A stretch of 64,000 nt of DNA from Halogranum rubrum (GTDB taxonomy: Archaea; Halobacteriota; Halobacteria; Halobacteriales; Haloferacaceae): assembly GCF_900114455.1 (NCBI RefSeq), contig NZ_FOTC01000002.1:529012-593011 (forward strand), in the 5' to 3' direction. Shown here piece after piece: positions 1 to 8,024 of the stretch; position 1 is the first letter of the stretch; each line of letters begins with the position of its first letter. Made by a program: the position numbers and the translations under genes. The notes under the pieces were generated by a model that was given only the letters and a program-made list of their open reading frames with translations, was not told where the DNA came from and made no database searches.

Positions 1-738
1 GAGGGCGTCTTCGACCTGCGTCTGAACCTCCTCGTGCAGCGTCGCGAACGCCTCGTACCGCTCCGTTCGTTGGAACACTTGTGCGACCTTCTCGAACGCC
101 TCGTAGAGCGAGTACCGCTCGTACTCGTCTCCCCACGCGTCGTCACGAGGACGCCGGATGAAGTTCCCGAAGAACGGCGCGACGTTCTCGCTGATCTCGT
201 CGACGTCCGTCTGGTCCCAATCGAAGTAGACCTTCGGCAGGTTCGGGTCCATCAGGTGGAGGTCGGCGTCTACCTCGTAGAACACCTCTTTGTCGATACT
301 CTCGCCGTCTGCGCGGATGTTCGTCGTCTCCGAGAGGTCCAACTCGAAGTCGGGCAACTGGCTGTAGAACCGTTCGTCCAGCAGGCGGAACGACTCTTGC
401 GGTCGGTCGGTTCCCACGAGACCCGCACCGACGCCCAGCGCGATACCCATGTCGCCGTACCCGGATTTGTACGAGACCCACGTCTCGGGAACGGACTCGA
501 AATCGACAGTACCCATCGGTTCCATCGACACCGAGTACGACGACTGAGACTCGGCCGTCCCCTCGCTCGTCTCTCCGGTCGTCGTGGTCGCCGCCGTCGA
601 CTCTGCATCCGCTCCGGTCGTCGATTCGTCACCTTCTCCGTTGGAACTCCCCGTACAACCGGCGAGTGCGATACTCCCGGCGACGCCACCGGAGAGCCGT
701 AGAAACCGTCGTCGCGTCTGGTTCGTTGATTCGTCCAT
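1..738 (-). CDS. Iron/siderophore-type ABC transporter substrate-binding lipoprotein (3' end outside window)
   Basis: About 246 codons are present; the C-terminus lies beyond the left edge. The N-terminus has a Tat signal (TRRRFLRLSG) followed by a lipobox ending LAGC, then a Thr/Ser/Glu-rich linker, as expected for a haloarchaeal lipid-anchored receptor outside the membrane. The folded part (ESVPETWVSYKSGYGDMGI onward) looks like the TroA/FepB binding-protein superfamily. It is downstream of the permease and ATPase genes on the same strand but has its own TATA box (TTTTTAT, 25 nt upstream of the ATG), flanked by two DtxR-type palindromes. It should deliver an iron chelate or haem/corrin-like ligand to the FecCD permease; the ligand cannot be read from sequence. 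Confidence 0.85.
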   Translation of the reverse strand, partial: MDESTNQTRRRFLRLSGGVAGSIALAGCTGSSNGEGDESTTGADAESTAATTTTGETSEGTAESQSSYSVSMEPMGTVDFESVPETWVSYKSGYGDMGIALGVGAGLVGTDRPQESFRLLDERFYSQLPDFELDLSETTNIRADGESIDKEVFYEVDADLHLMDPNLPKVYFDWDQTDVDEISENVAPFFGNFIRRPRDDAWGDEYERYSLYEAFEKVAQVFQRTERYEAFATLHEEVQTQVEDAL

Positions 739-741
739 GGG

Positions 742-793
742 TTTAGGCTCGCCTAAAAGATAAAAAGCGCTTCGGATTTTAGGCAGACCTAAA
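742..793 (-). promoter_or_regulatory. Binding-protein promoter with two DtxR-type operators
   Basis: TTTAGGCTCGCCTAAA (742-757) is a perfect 16-bp palindrome. TTTAGGCAGACCTAAA (778-793) has six-base perfect outer arms. Between them, on the minus strand, is TTTTTAT (760-766), about 25 nt before the ATG at 738, so the mRNA should be leaderless. The palindromes fit the TTAGG-N-CCTAA pattern of DtxR/IdeR/SirR-family iron-dependent repressors; one covers the start-site region and the other lies just upstream of the TATA box. Confidence 0.8.
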
Positions 794-794
794 T

Positions 795-1685
795 TCAATC
801 GTCGAGCGCTCGGTGTGGCGAGATGTGCGGCCCGGTCGGGTGGTCGGCGTCGACGTCGGCGTCGACCCGGAACACGTCGCGGAGCAACTCGTCGGAGACG
901 ACCTTTCGCGGCGGTCCCCAGTCGTACAACTCGCCGTCCTTCATCGCGATGAGGTTGTCCGCGAAACGGGCGGCCTGTCCGATGTCGTGGAGGACGACGG
1001 CGACGGTGACGTCTCGTTCGCTGTTGAGCGTCCGAATCACTTCCATCACGCGCAGTTGGTGGTGGAGGTCGAGATACGTCGTCGGTTCGTCGAGGAGCAG
1101 GACGTCGGTGTCTTGGGCGAGCACCATCGCAATCCACGCGAGTTGCTTCTGCCCCCCGCTCAGGTTGCCCACTTCTTCGTCGCGGAGGTGAGTGACCCCC
1201 GCGAGTTCGAGCGCCCGCTCGACGGCCTGTTCGTCCTCGTCGTTCACGGACTCGAAGAAGCTACGGTGCGGATAGCGGCCGTGATACACCAGGTCCTCGA
1301 CGGTCAGACTTCCCGGTGCCTCGTTCTCCTGTGACAGTAGGCCGAGACGGCGTGCGAGTTCTTTCGTCCCGAGGTCACGTATCGCCGCTCCGTCGAGGAG
1401 CACGTGGCCCCGGTCGGGGTCTAACTGCTTCGCCATCGCCTTCAACAGGGTACTCTTGCCGGACCCGTTCGGCCCGACGAGCGCCGTCACCTCTCCGGCG
1501 GGGATGTCGACACGCTCGCACTCGACGACGGGTTGCTCCGTGGTCGGGTAGCCGATAGCGAGGTCCTCGCCACGGAGATGGGTACACGGCGTCTCGCTCG
1601 GTGTCTCGTCGTCGCGCTCTACATCCGTTCGTTCGGCGTTTACCTGCGCTGCGTCCTCGCTTCGTTGTATCGAGTCACCGGTCAT
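795..1685 (-). CDS. ABC transporter ATP-binding protein (FecE/BtuD type)
   Basis: A 296-residue cytoplasmic ATPase that powers the adjacent FecCD permease. Walker A is at 71-79 (GPNGSGKST), the signature LSGGQ at about 175-179, and Walker B with catalytic Glu at about 196-200 (LLLDE). A roughly 35-residue acidic extension precedes the ABC domain, so a later start is possible, but the ATG at 1685 overlaps the permease stop in an ATGA arrangement, which favours it. Size and motifs suit iron-chelate/B12-type importers. It is co-transcribed with the permease. Confidence 0.92.
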   Translation of the reverse strand: MTGDSIQRSEDAAQVNAERTDVERDDETPSETPCTHLRGEDLAIGYPTTEQPVVECERVDIPAGEVTALVGPNGSGKSTLLKAMAKQLDPDRGHVLLDGAAIRDLGTKELARRLGLLSQENEAPGSLTVEDLVYHGRYPHRSFFESVNDEDEQAVERALELAGVTHLRDEEVGNLSGGQKQLAWIAMVLAQDTDVLLLDEPTTYLDLHHQLRVMEVIRTLNSERDVTVAVVLHDIGQAARFADNLIAMKDGELYDWGPPRKVVSDELLRDVFRVDADVDADHPTGPHISPHRALDD

Positions 1686-2848
1686 AGTTCACCTAACTGT
1701 TGTTTCTTGCGCATGAGATAGAGGAAGTACGGTCCACCGACGAGTCCCGTGACGATGCCGACGGGAATCTGTGTCGGGTTCAGTGCCAGTCGCGCGCCGA
1801 CGTCGGCGGCGACCATCAGCGCCGGGCCGGCGAAGAGACAGCCGATGACGAGACGTTTGTAGTCGCTGCCGACGATGTTTCGGACGACGTGCGGAACGAT
1901 GAGACCGACGAAGCCGACGATTCCGGCGACTGAGATGGCGGCGCTCGCGGCCAGAATCGCGACGCCGGAGAGCGCGAATCGGACGCGCTCGACGGACATT
2001 CCGAGCGCCTTTGCCGTCTTCTCGCCGAGAAGGAGGACGTTCAACTGCCGAGAGGCGACGATGGAGAGCGGAACCGTCACGAACAGCGTCCACGGGAGAA
2101 TCATCCGCACCTGTTCCCAGTCAGTCCCCGTGAGTGACCCCGTCGTCCACGCGATGGCGCTCTGGACGACGCCGATGTCGCTCGCGAGGAGATACATCGC
2201 CGTCTGCAGTGAACTGAACACAGTCGAGACGATGACGCCCGCGAGGACGAGCCGTACTGGACTCGTCCCGTTCTTCCACGCGATGGCGTAGACGATGACG
2301 AACGCAACCGTCCCGCCGAGGGCGGCGAAGATAGGGAGGAACGAGGCGAACCCGCTGAAGACGACGAGCGTGAGGAGAATAGCCAGTCCAGCGCCGGAAC
2401 TCACGCCGAGGATGTAGGGACTCGCCAACTCGTTGCGCGTGACCGCCTGGAAGATCGCCCCGGAGACGGCGAGATTCATCCCGACGAGCGCCCCCACGAC
2501 CACTCGGGGCAACCGGATGTTCCAGACGATGAGCGTCTCTTTCGTGAGGTCGACGCTCGCGACGGAGAGACCGAACGTCGTCGCCAGCGTCTCGGCGATT
2601 CCCTCTCCGAAGAAGAACTTCAAGAGGACGTACGGGTTCGACCAGACGACTGGGTCGAAGACGGCGCTCCACGCCTGCCCGATAGACATCGAGAACGCAC
2701 CGAAGCTGACCTGCACTAACGTTCCACAGAGGACGACGAGGCTACTCCCGACGACGAGCGTGAGAAGCGACCCATCTAGCCACGAGGGTAACCGATTCGC
2801 GTTCGAGGCGACGTCTGACCGCTGTGTGTCACTTGCCACAGTACTCAC
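1682..2848 (-). CDS. FecCD-family ABC transporter permease
   Basis: A 388-residue integral membrane protein of the FecCD/BtuC family with about ten hydrophobic helices. Typical family stretches include NIRLPRVVVGALVGMNLAVS and the cytoplasmic coupling region near GFVGLIVPHVVRNIVGSDYK. It starts with GTG at 2848; a TGA lies immediately upstream in frame, so no longer form exists. It forms the membrane channel for the downstream ATPase and receptor. A promoter with two DtxR-type sites lies at 2921-2971. A short ATG ORF (2829-2915) precedes and overlaps the start. Confidence 0.92.
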   Translation of the reverse strand: MSTVASDTQRSDVASNANRLPSWLDGSLLTLVVGSSLVVLCGTLVQVSFGAFSMSIGQAWSAVFDPVVWSNPYVLLKFFFGEGIAETLATTFGLSVASVDLTKETLIVWNIRLPRVVVGALVGMNLAVSGAIFQAVTRNELASPYILGVSSGAGLAILLTLVVFSGFASFLPIFAALGGTVAFVIVYAIAWKNGTSPVRLVLAGVIVSTVFSSLQTAMYLLASDIGVVQSAIAWTTGSLTGTDWEQVRMILPWTLFVTVPLSIVASRQLNVLLLGEKTAKALGMSVERVRFALSGVAILAASAAISVAGIVGFVGLIVPHVVRNIVGSDYKRLVIGCLFAGPALMVAADVGARLALNPTQIPVGIVTGLVGGPYFLYLMRKKQQLGEL

Positions 2849-2915
2849 TCACCCTGTGACGACGTTCTCTCGTCGGGCCTGTCGTGCCCGCGACGACGCA
2901 GTGCGTCCGTTGCAT
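2829..2915 (-). other. Possible 28-codon upstream ORF in the permease leader
   Basis: ATG at 2915 reads 28 codons to a TGA at 2829-2831, 20 nt inside the permease gene in another frame. The ATG sits about 28 nt after a TATA-like element placed between the two operators, so a leaderless transcript would begin almost at this ATG. Whether it is translated is unknown; the peptide resembles nothing I know. Confidence 0.25.
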
Positions 2916-2920
2916 GGTTG

Positions 2921-2971
2921 TTTTGGCACGCCTAAACCGCAAAAGTCCACCGGTTTTTAGGTTCACCGAAA
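2921..2971 (-). promoter_or_regulatory. Paired DtxR-type operators upstream of the iron ABC operon
   Basis: TTTTGGCACGCCTAAA (2921-2936) and TTTAGGTTCACCGAAA (2956-2971) each match the 16-bp TTTAGGN-NN-NCCTAAA palindrome with one arm mismatch. Their starts are 35 bp apart, nearly the same as the 36 bp at the binding-protein promoter. The minus-strand TATA-like ACTTTTGCG lies between them, so a metal-loaded repressor could block both TFB/TBP binding and the start site. Confidence 0.75.
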
Positions 2972-3152
2972 TCTACGGTGGACGATACCACGACTGATAC
3001 CCCGAAATACGACACCTCGAAGTACGCAGTAACACGTGCCGAAGCGCACACAGTCCGGTTGTACGATTCGACAGCGACAGCCACGTTCGAAGCGGCGACA
3101 TCGAGAGCAGTGGCCCCACAAGCCTTAGGTCTGCGGCGGCGAACCGAGAGGC

Positions 3153-3692
3153 GTGGACGAAATCGTCGTCACTACCGTCGTCTACGTGCCTCCCGAGGAA
3201 GCGTACGACTTCCTCATGGACTTTTCGACGTACACGAGATACTCGAAACATCTGAAGGAAGTCCGGACACACGGCGACGGCAGTCCCGGGACGGAGTACG
3301 AGTTCCGCCTCGCGTGGTGGAAACTCACCTACACGGCTCGCTCGGAAGTCACCGAACTCACCCCGCCCGAGCGTATCGACTGGAAGATTACTAAGGACAT
3401 CGACGCCCACGGCTGTTGGCGCATCGAAGAACTCGACGACCTGCCGGACGACGCGCCTGCCGACGCGGAGACGGCCTGCCGCGTCTGGTTCGAGATTCGC
3501 TTCGACGCCGACTCGGCGAACTCGAACGCGCTCGACCTCCCGCGGTTCATCTCGTTCGACCGCGTCCTCGACAAAGTGAAACCGGTCGTCGTCAAAGAGG
3601 CCGAACACATCGTCGAACGCATCGTCGCCGACCTCGAAGGCCGTCGCCGTCCCGTCGAGTTGACCATCGAGGACAAACCGAGCGGCGTCTGA
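3153..3692 (+). CDS. SRPBCC-family protein (polyketide cyclase/CoQ-binding-like)
   Basis: A 179-residue soluble protein with the START/SRPBCC pattern: an N-terminal strand (DEIVVTTVVYVPPEEAYDFL), the DFSTYTRYSKHLKEV segment, central strands, and a long amphipathic C-terminal helix (about residues 145-170) that closes the hydrophobic cavity. The start is GTG at 3153. Homologues bind lipids, quinones or polyketides, but no ligand can be assigned here. It stands alone between the iron operon and the Trk genes. Confidence 0.75.
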   Translation: MDEIVVTTVVYVPPEEAYDFLMDFSTYTRYSKHLKEVRTHGDGSPGTEYEFRLAWWKLTYTARSEVTELTPPERIDWKITKDIDAHGCWRIEELDDLPDDAPADAETACRVWFEIRFDADSANSNALDLPRFISFDRVLDKVKPVVVKEAEHIVERIVADLEGRRRPVELTIEDKPSGV

Positions 3693-3768
3693 GCACACCG
3701 GTCTCGGTCGTCACCGTGCGCCACCACCAAGGGAAATAGTGATACGACTGCCGGAAGTACGACGGGTC

Positions 3769-3801
3769 ATGAACAGGGGTACGGACGAGCCGTGCGCGTA
3801 A
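3769..3801 (+). other. Possible 10-codon upstream ORF overlapping the trkA start
   Basis: ATG at 3769 reads ten codons to TAA at 3799-3801, overlapping the trkA GTG start (3792) in a different frame. A weak TATA-like AAATAGTGAT lies about 31 nt upstream. It is listed because three other genes here have the same arrangement; translation is not proven. Confidence 0.2.
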
Positions 3802-5129
3802 TCATCATCGGTGCGGGACAGGTCGGTTCGAGCATCGCCGCCGACCTCGACGACACGCACGAGGTTATCGTCGTCGAACGCGACCCTTCGCGGGTCGAGG
3901 AGCTGAACTACTCGCTCGACGTCTTGGCGATTCAAGGCGACGGGACGGCCGTCTCGACGCTCGAAGAGGCCGGTATCGACCGTGCTGGGATGGTCATCGC
4001 GTCGACGGACAACGACGAGACGAACATCGTCGCCTGCTCGACGGCGAAAGCCATCAGCGACGCGTTCACCATCGCTCGTATCAAGAACACCGAGTATCTG
4101 CGGACGTGGGAGCGCTCGGAGAAGGCGTTCGGCATCGACTTCATGGTCTGTACGAACCTCCTGACCGCGGAGTCCATCGTCCGCATCGTCGGTTTGCCCG
4201 CTGCACTCGACGTCGACCCCTTTGCGGGCGGGCAGGTTCAGATGGCCGAGTTCGAGATTCCGGAAGACAGCCCCATCTCCAACCAGACGGTACGGGAGGC
4301 CGACCGATTCGACTCGCTGACGTTCGCGGCCATCCTCCGAAACGGGGCTATCGAGATTCCGCGCGGGGAGACGGTCATCCGCCCGGGAGACCGCGTCGTC
4401 GTCATCGGAAGCCCGAAGAGCGTCCAGGAGTTCGCCCAGACGATTGCCCCCGACGAGTCGCCCGGCACGGCCGAAGAAGTCGTCGTCGTCGGTGGCAGCG
4501 AAATTGGCTACCACGTCGCCCGCCTGCTCGAAGAGCGCGGGTTCCGACCGCGACTCATCGAACAGAACGGCGACCGAGCGCGCAAACTCGCCGAAGAGCT
4601 TCCGAACACCGTCGTCATGGAGTCCGACGCGACCGACATGGCCTTTCTCGAACGTGAACATATCGGCGACGCCGACATGGTCGTCGCCGCGCTCGACTCC
4701 GACGAGAAGAACCTCCTCGTGACGCTACTCGCCCAGCGACTCGGCACCGAACGGACGGTCGCCGTCATCGACACCACCTCCTACGTCGAACTGTTCGAGA
4801 CGGTCGGCGTCGACGTCGCGGTCAGCCCGCGCGAAGTCGTCGCCGAGGAGATCACCCGTTTCACTCGCGAGGGCGGCGCGGAGAACATCGCACTCATCGA
4901 GACGGACAAAGCCGAGGTGCTGGAGATCGAAATCGACGACGCGAGCGTCCTCTCGGGACAGCCCATCCGTGAGGCGGTCGGCCAACTCCCGGATGGTGTC
5001 GTCATCGGTGCGATTACGCGAAACCGCGAGTTCATCGTCCCGCGTGGGGACACCGTCATCCAGGCCGGTGACCACGTCGTCGTCTTCGCCGACGCGACTG
5101 TCGTCGACGAGGTCACGGCGAAACTCTGA
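3792..5129 (+). CDS. trkA: Trk potassium uptake regulatory protein TrkA (two RCK units)
   Basis: A 445-residue cytosolic gating ring subunit for a TrkH channel. It contains two RCK_N Rossmann domains: GAGQVGSS near residue 8 with an acidic residue after the second strand (VVERD), and GGSEIGYH near residue 235. Each is followed by an RCK_C (TrkA_C) domain with the [15 protein letters not shown] pattern. Full-length double TrkA proteins are about 450 residues, so this one is complete. NAD(H)/ATP binding to the Rossmann folds is the family mode of control. The trkH gene follows 115 bp downstream on the same strand. The start is GTG. Confidence 0.93.
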   Translation: MRVIIIGAGQVGSSIAADLDDTHEVIVVERDPSRVEELNYSLDVLAIQGDGTAVSTLEEAGIDRAGMVIASTDNDETNIVACSTAKAISDAFTIARIKNTEYLRTWERSEKAFGIDFMVCTNLLTAESIVRIVGLPAALDVDPFAGGQVQMAEFEIPEDSPISNQTVREADRFDSLTFAAILRNGAIEIPRGETVIRPGDRVVVIGSPKSVQEFAQTIAPDESPGTAEEVVVVGGSEIGYHVARLLEERGFRPRLIEQNGDRARKLAEELPNTVVMESDATDMAFLEREHIGDADMVVAALDSDEKNLLVTLLAQRLGTERTVAVIDTTSYVELFETVGVDVAVSPREVVAEEITRFTREGGAENIALIETDKAEVLEIEIDDASVLSGQPIREAVGQLPDGVVIGAITRNREFIVPRGDTVIQAGDHVVVFADATVVDEVTAKL

Positions 5130-5244
5130 GCGGTCCGCTCCCGACGCCGTGTCGTTCGGACGGTGTCGTCACGAGAGAACAGTATCTTAATACCCGTTAC
5201 GTCCGTCGCACGACTGTGTTCCGAACGCAGGAGCGTGTGGTCCC

Positions 5245-6849
5245 GTGAAACTCCGTGTCGACTACCGTGCGAGTTTGAGTCTCGTCGGGACGGTGCTGAA
5301 GTATCTGGTCGCACCGTTGGCGTTTCCGGTGTTCGTCGCGCTCGTCTACGACGAGACGGTGGTTCCGTTCCTCGTGACGATGGTCGTCACCGCAGGTATC
5401 GGTGTCGGACTCGAACGGTTGCGACCCGACCCGGACATCCGGGCCAGAGAGGGGTTCTTGATGGTCGGACTGACGTGGTTCGCGGTGGCAGTCGTCGGTG
5501 CTATCCCGTACCTCATCGAGGCTCACGGTATCCCCTTCGTCTTCGCACCACTCCACCCCGAGTCGACGCTCGCCAATCCGGCAAACGCGCTCTTCGAGAG
5601 CATGAGCGGGTTTACGACGACCGGTGCGACGGTTCTCGGCGATATCTCGTTCGACTCGCACACGCGCGGCATCATGATGTGGCGACAGCTCACCCAGTGG
5701 CTCGGCGGGATGGGTATCGTCGTCCTCGCCGTCGCTATCCTCCCCGAACTCTCCGTGGGTGGCGCGCAGTTGATGGACGCCGAAGCCCCCGGCCCCGGCA
5801 TCGAGAAGCTCACCCCGCGCATCGCCGAGACGGCGCGCGCGCTCTGGGGTGCGTACCTCGGCTTCACCGTCCTCGAAATCCTGCTGCTCTACTCGCTCAA
5901 CGTCTTCGGCGTCGACCCGGCGATGACCGCCTACAACGCCGTCGCCCACGGCCTGACGACGATGCCGACGGGTGGGTTCTCGCCCGAAGCCCGGAGTATC
6001 GAAGCGTTCTCCGCCGCCGCCCAGTGGATAATCATCCCGTTCATGATCGTCGCCGGGACCAACTTCGCGCTGTTCTGGCACGCGCTCACCGGCGACACAG
6101 AACGTCTGTTCAAAGACGCAGAGTTCCGGTTCTATCTCGGCGTGATGGGTTCGTTGACGGCGGTGCTCGCCGGACTGCTGTTCGTCGGCGCTGGCTTCGT
6201 GACGCAGGCTCCCGTCGACGGGACGTTCGACGCCGCGTATCTGGCGGAGTTCACCGACCGAATCGTCATGCAGGTCGAACCGTCGGTTCGACACGCGGCG
6301 TTCCAAGTCATCTCCGTCGTGACGACGACGGGGTACGCCAGCATGGACTTCAACGCGTGGAGCGCGCCGGCGCAGTATCTGCTCCTCTTTGCGATGTTCA
6401 TCGGTGGCTCGGCCGGGTCGACCGGTGGGGCTATCAAAATCGTCCGCTGGTACGTCATCCTCAAATCCATCCGTCGTGAACTGTTCACGACGGCGCACCC
6501 CGACGCCGTGCGCCCGGTTCGACTCGGTGGCCGCGCACTCGACGAGCGCGCGATTCGCGGTATCTACGCCTTCACACTCCTCTATCTGGTGCTCTTTTTC
6601 GTCTCGTCGGGCCTGCTCTTTCTCGACGCCGTCCGCGTCGACCTCACCATCTCCGTGCTGGAAGTGATGACTGTCGCCGCCTCGACGCTCGGGAACGTCG
6701 GGCCAGGGTTCGGAACCGCCGGTCCGATGGGGAGCTATCTCTCCTTCTCGAACCTGTCGAAGGTGTTCATGACCTTCCTGATGTGGATCGGTCGACTGGA
6801 GATTCTCCCGGTGCTTGTGCTCCTGACGCCGGAGTACTGGCGGCGGTAG
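5245..6849 (+). CDS. trkH: TrkH-family potassium uptake channel
   Basis: A 534-residue membrane protein with the four-fold M1-P-M2 repeat of the SKT superfamily. Filter-loop segments are visible at SGFTTTGATVL, LTTMPTGGFS, VVTTTGYASMD and TLGNVGPGFGTAGP; each carries the conserved glycine that sets the K+ filter. Length is normal for TrkH. The GTG start follows a purine-rich CAGGAG. It probably works with the TrkA just upstream to import K+ for osmotic balance, central to the salt-in strategy of haloarchaea. Confidence 0.93.
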   Translation: MKLRVDYRASLSLVGTVLKYLVAPLAFPVFVALVYDETVVPFLVTMVVTAGIGVGLERLRPDPDIRAREGFLMVGLTWFAVAVVGAIPYLIEAHGIPFVFAPLHPESTLANPANALFESMSGFTTTGATVLGDISFDSHTRGIMMWRQLTQWLGGMGIVVLAVAILPELSVGGAQLMDAEAPGPGIEKLTPRIAETARALWGAYLGFTVLEILLLYSLNVFGVDPAMTAYNAVAHGLTTMPTGGFSPEARSIEAFSAAAQWIIIPFMIVAGTNFALFWHALTGDTERLFKDAEFRFYLGVMGSLTAVLAGLLFVGAGFVTQAPVDGTFDAAYLAEFTDRIVMQVEPSVRHAAFQVISVVTTTGYASMDFNAWSAPAQYLLLFAMFIGGSAGSTGGAIKIVRWYVILKSIRRELFTTAHPDAVRPVRLGGRALDERAIRGIYAFTLLYLVLFFVSSGLLFLDAVRVDLTISVLEVMTVAASTLGNVGPGFGTAGPMGSYLSFSNLSKVFMTFLMWIGRLEILPVLVLLTPEYWRR

Positions 6850-6910
6850 TTACTCTCTATTCTCTCTCGACACCAGCAGACACTTGTCTGCCCACTGTCT
6901 CGATTCGATA

Positions 6911-7165
6911 GTGCCCTCCAGCCGAGATACAGCACGGGTCGTCGGGAGCCTACTCGGCTATGTGTTTCTGCTGTTAGCGATGGTAGCAGCGCTGTGCGGC
7001 GGCTTCGTTCTCGTTCTTCTGGTTGCCAACGCTGCGATTCCCGGACTCGTCGTCGGGCTACCGCTCTTCTTCGGCGTCGCGTCGTTCTGCCTGTTCGTGG
7101 GCGTCACTATTCGCAAGGCCGTCGCCGGAACCGTCCTCCCGTTCGGAGTCGACACCGACGAGTGA
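6911..7165 (+). CDS. Small membrane protein, paralogue of the next gene
   Basis: An 84-residue protein with two predicted transmembrane helices (LLGYVFLLLAMVAALCGGF and LVVGLPLFFGVASFCLFVG), ending RKAVAGTVLPFGVDTDE. The GTG at 6911 is preferred over an upstream TTG because it aligns with the start of its paralogue at 7289. No known function. It directly follows trkH and may be co-transcribed, but nothing else links it to potassium transport. Confidence 0.7.
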   Translation: MPSSRDTARVVGSLLGYVFLLLAMVAALCGGFVLVLLVANAAIPGLVVGLPLFFGVASFCLFVGVTIRKAVAGTVLPFGVDTDE

Positions 7166-7288
7166 CGGACGACGTCGGCGACGTCGACTGCCGACACGAA
7201 TCTGCTCTCACCGCGCTGTGGGACACTCGCCCAGCCAACTCGTCCTGGGACACCAAGCTTTAACCGAGTCTTCACATTGCCCTCCACT

Positions 7289-7576
7289 ATGTCCCTCGCC
7301 ACGCGAACGAAGGCGCTCGTGGGGAACGTCGTCGGCTACGGCTTTCTCCTACTCGCCCTCGTCGCTGCTGGCTACGGTGTCTACGCTCTCGGCGCGTTCG
7401 CCTTCGCCGGACTCGGCGCAGACGCCGTCGTCGGCGCGATGTTCGCCTTCGGGTTCGCGCTCTTCTGTCTCGTCATGGGCGTCTACGTCCGCAAAGCCGT
7501 CGCCGGAACTGTGCTGCCGCTCGACGTCGACACCGACACGTGGCGGTTGACGATGTTCCGCGGCGGACAGGGATGA
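7289..7576 (+). CDS. Small membrane protein, tandem paralogue
   Basis: A 95-residue protein with two hydrophobic helices. It is clearly homologous to the gene at 6911: both share the TRxxxxVGxxxGYxFLLLAxVAA start and an RKAVAGTVLP.xVDTD end, so the pair is a tandem duplication. The ATG at 7289 is chosen over an in-frame TTG at 7277. This copy has a C-terminal extension (WRLTMFRGGQG). Function unknown. Confidence 0.75.
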   Translation: MSLATRTKALVGNVVGYGFLLLALVAAGYGVYALGAFAFAGLGADAVVGAMFAFGFALFCLVMGVYVRKAVAGTVLPLDVDTDTWRLTMFRGGQG

Positions 7577-8024
7577 GTTGGCTGTGCAGTCGTTTTCGAG
7601 CGGTTGTTGCGAGTAGCGGAAGTCTTCGTACACTTCAAGCTCACAATTTTTCTACCGTTTGAATTCTGTGTGCTGAATGGAGGGCTCTGTAGCTTCGCTA
7701 GACTGCGCTGCAATTGGTGGAAAGTGGGCCCAAAACAGTCAGTAGAGAGACTCGTTCGTCAAATCAACCGGAGTCTCTCGGTTTGTGCGAAAAACAAAGG
7801 AACGAACGGTCGGTACTGGCAAAAGATTCACGAGATTTACTGTGAGAACATCGGCTGAAATATAGCCAAATTGGCCGCAGTCTAGCGAAGCTACAGAGCC
7901 GAATGGAGAACATGAAGTCAGCACAGCGCCCTGCTTCTTTCAGATATTGCCTACCGAATCAGCGGGAGAGTTGAGCGGGACCCGACCACGGGTTTTCATA
8001 CACCTTCTGGCGAATGAGTGATGT
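7577..8024. other. 448-bp gap: AT-richer spacer holding a MITE-like element
   Basis: No convincing gene. AT content is visibly higher than in flanking coding DNA. The 218-bp element at 7683-7900 occupies the middle. The last 30 bp contain a TATA-like TTTTCATA (about 7993-8000) properly placed for leaderless transcription of the CNNM gene at 8025. Confidence 0.7.
7675..7908. mobile_element. MITE-like element, 218 bp (7683-7900), with 8-bp target duplications
   Basis: The ends are a perfect 25-bp inverted repeat beginning GGCTCTGTAG (7683-7707 and its complement 7876-7900). Identical 8-bp direct repeats GAATGGAG flank it at 7675-7682 and 7901-7908, so the insertion boundaries are exact. The interior has no transposase-sized ORF; a reading frame ending at 7858 enters from outside and looks fortuitous. 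An 8-bp duplication and GGCTCTG ends are compatible with an IS1595/ISH4-type transposase acting in trans, but this family assignment is inference. Confidence 0.85.

Noticed and set aside
2849-2915. Frameshift that would extend the FecCD permease N-terminus to ATG 2915
   Set aside because: The permease already has a normal N-terminus for the family and the upstream peptide does not resemble FecCD proteins.
7604-7858. 84-codon frame running into the MITE-like element
   Set aside because: It begins outside the element and ends within it, has no transposase motif, and crosses a terminal repeat by chance.
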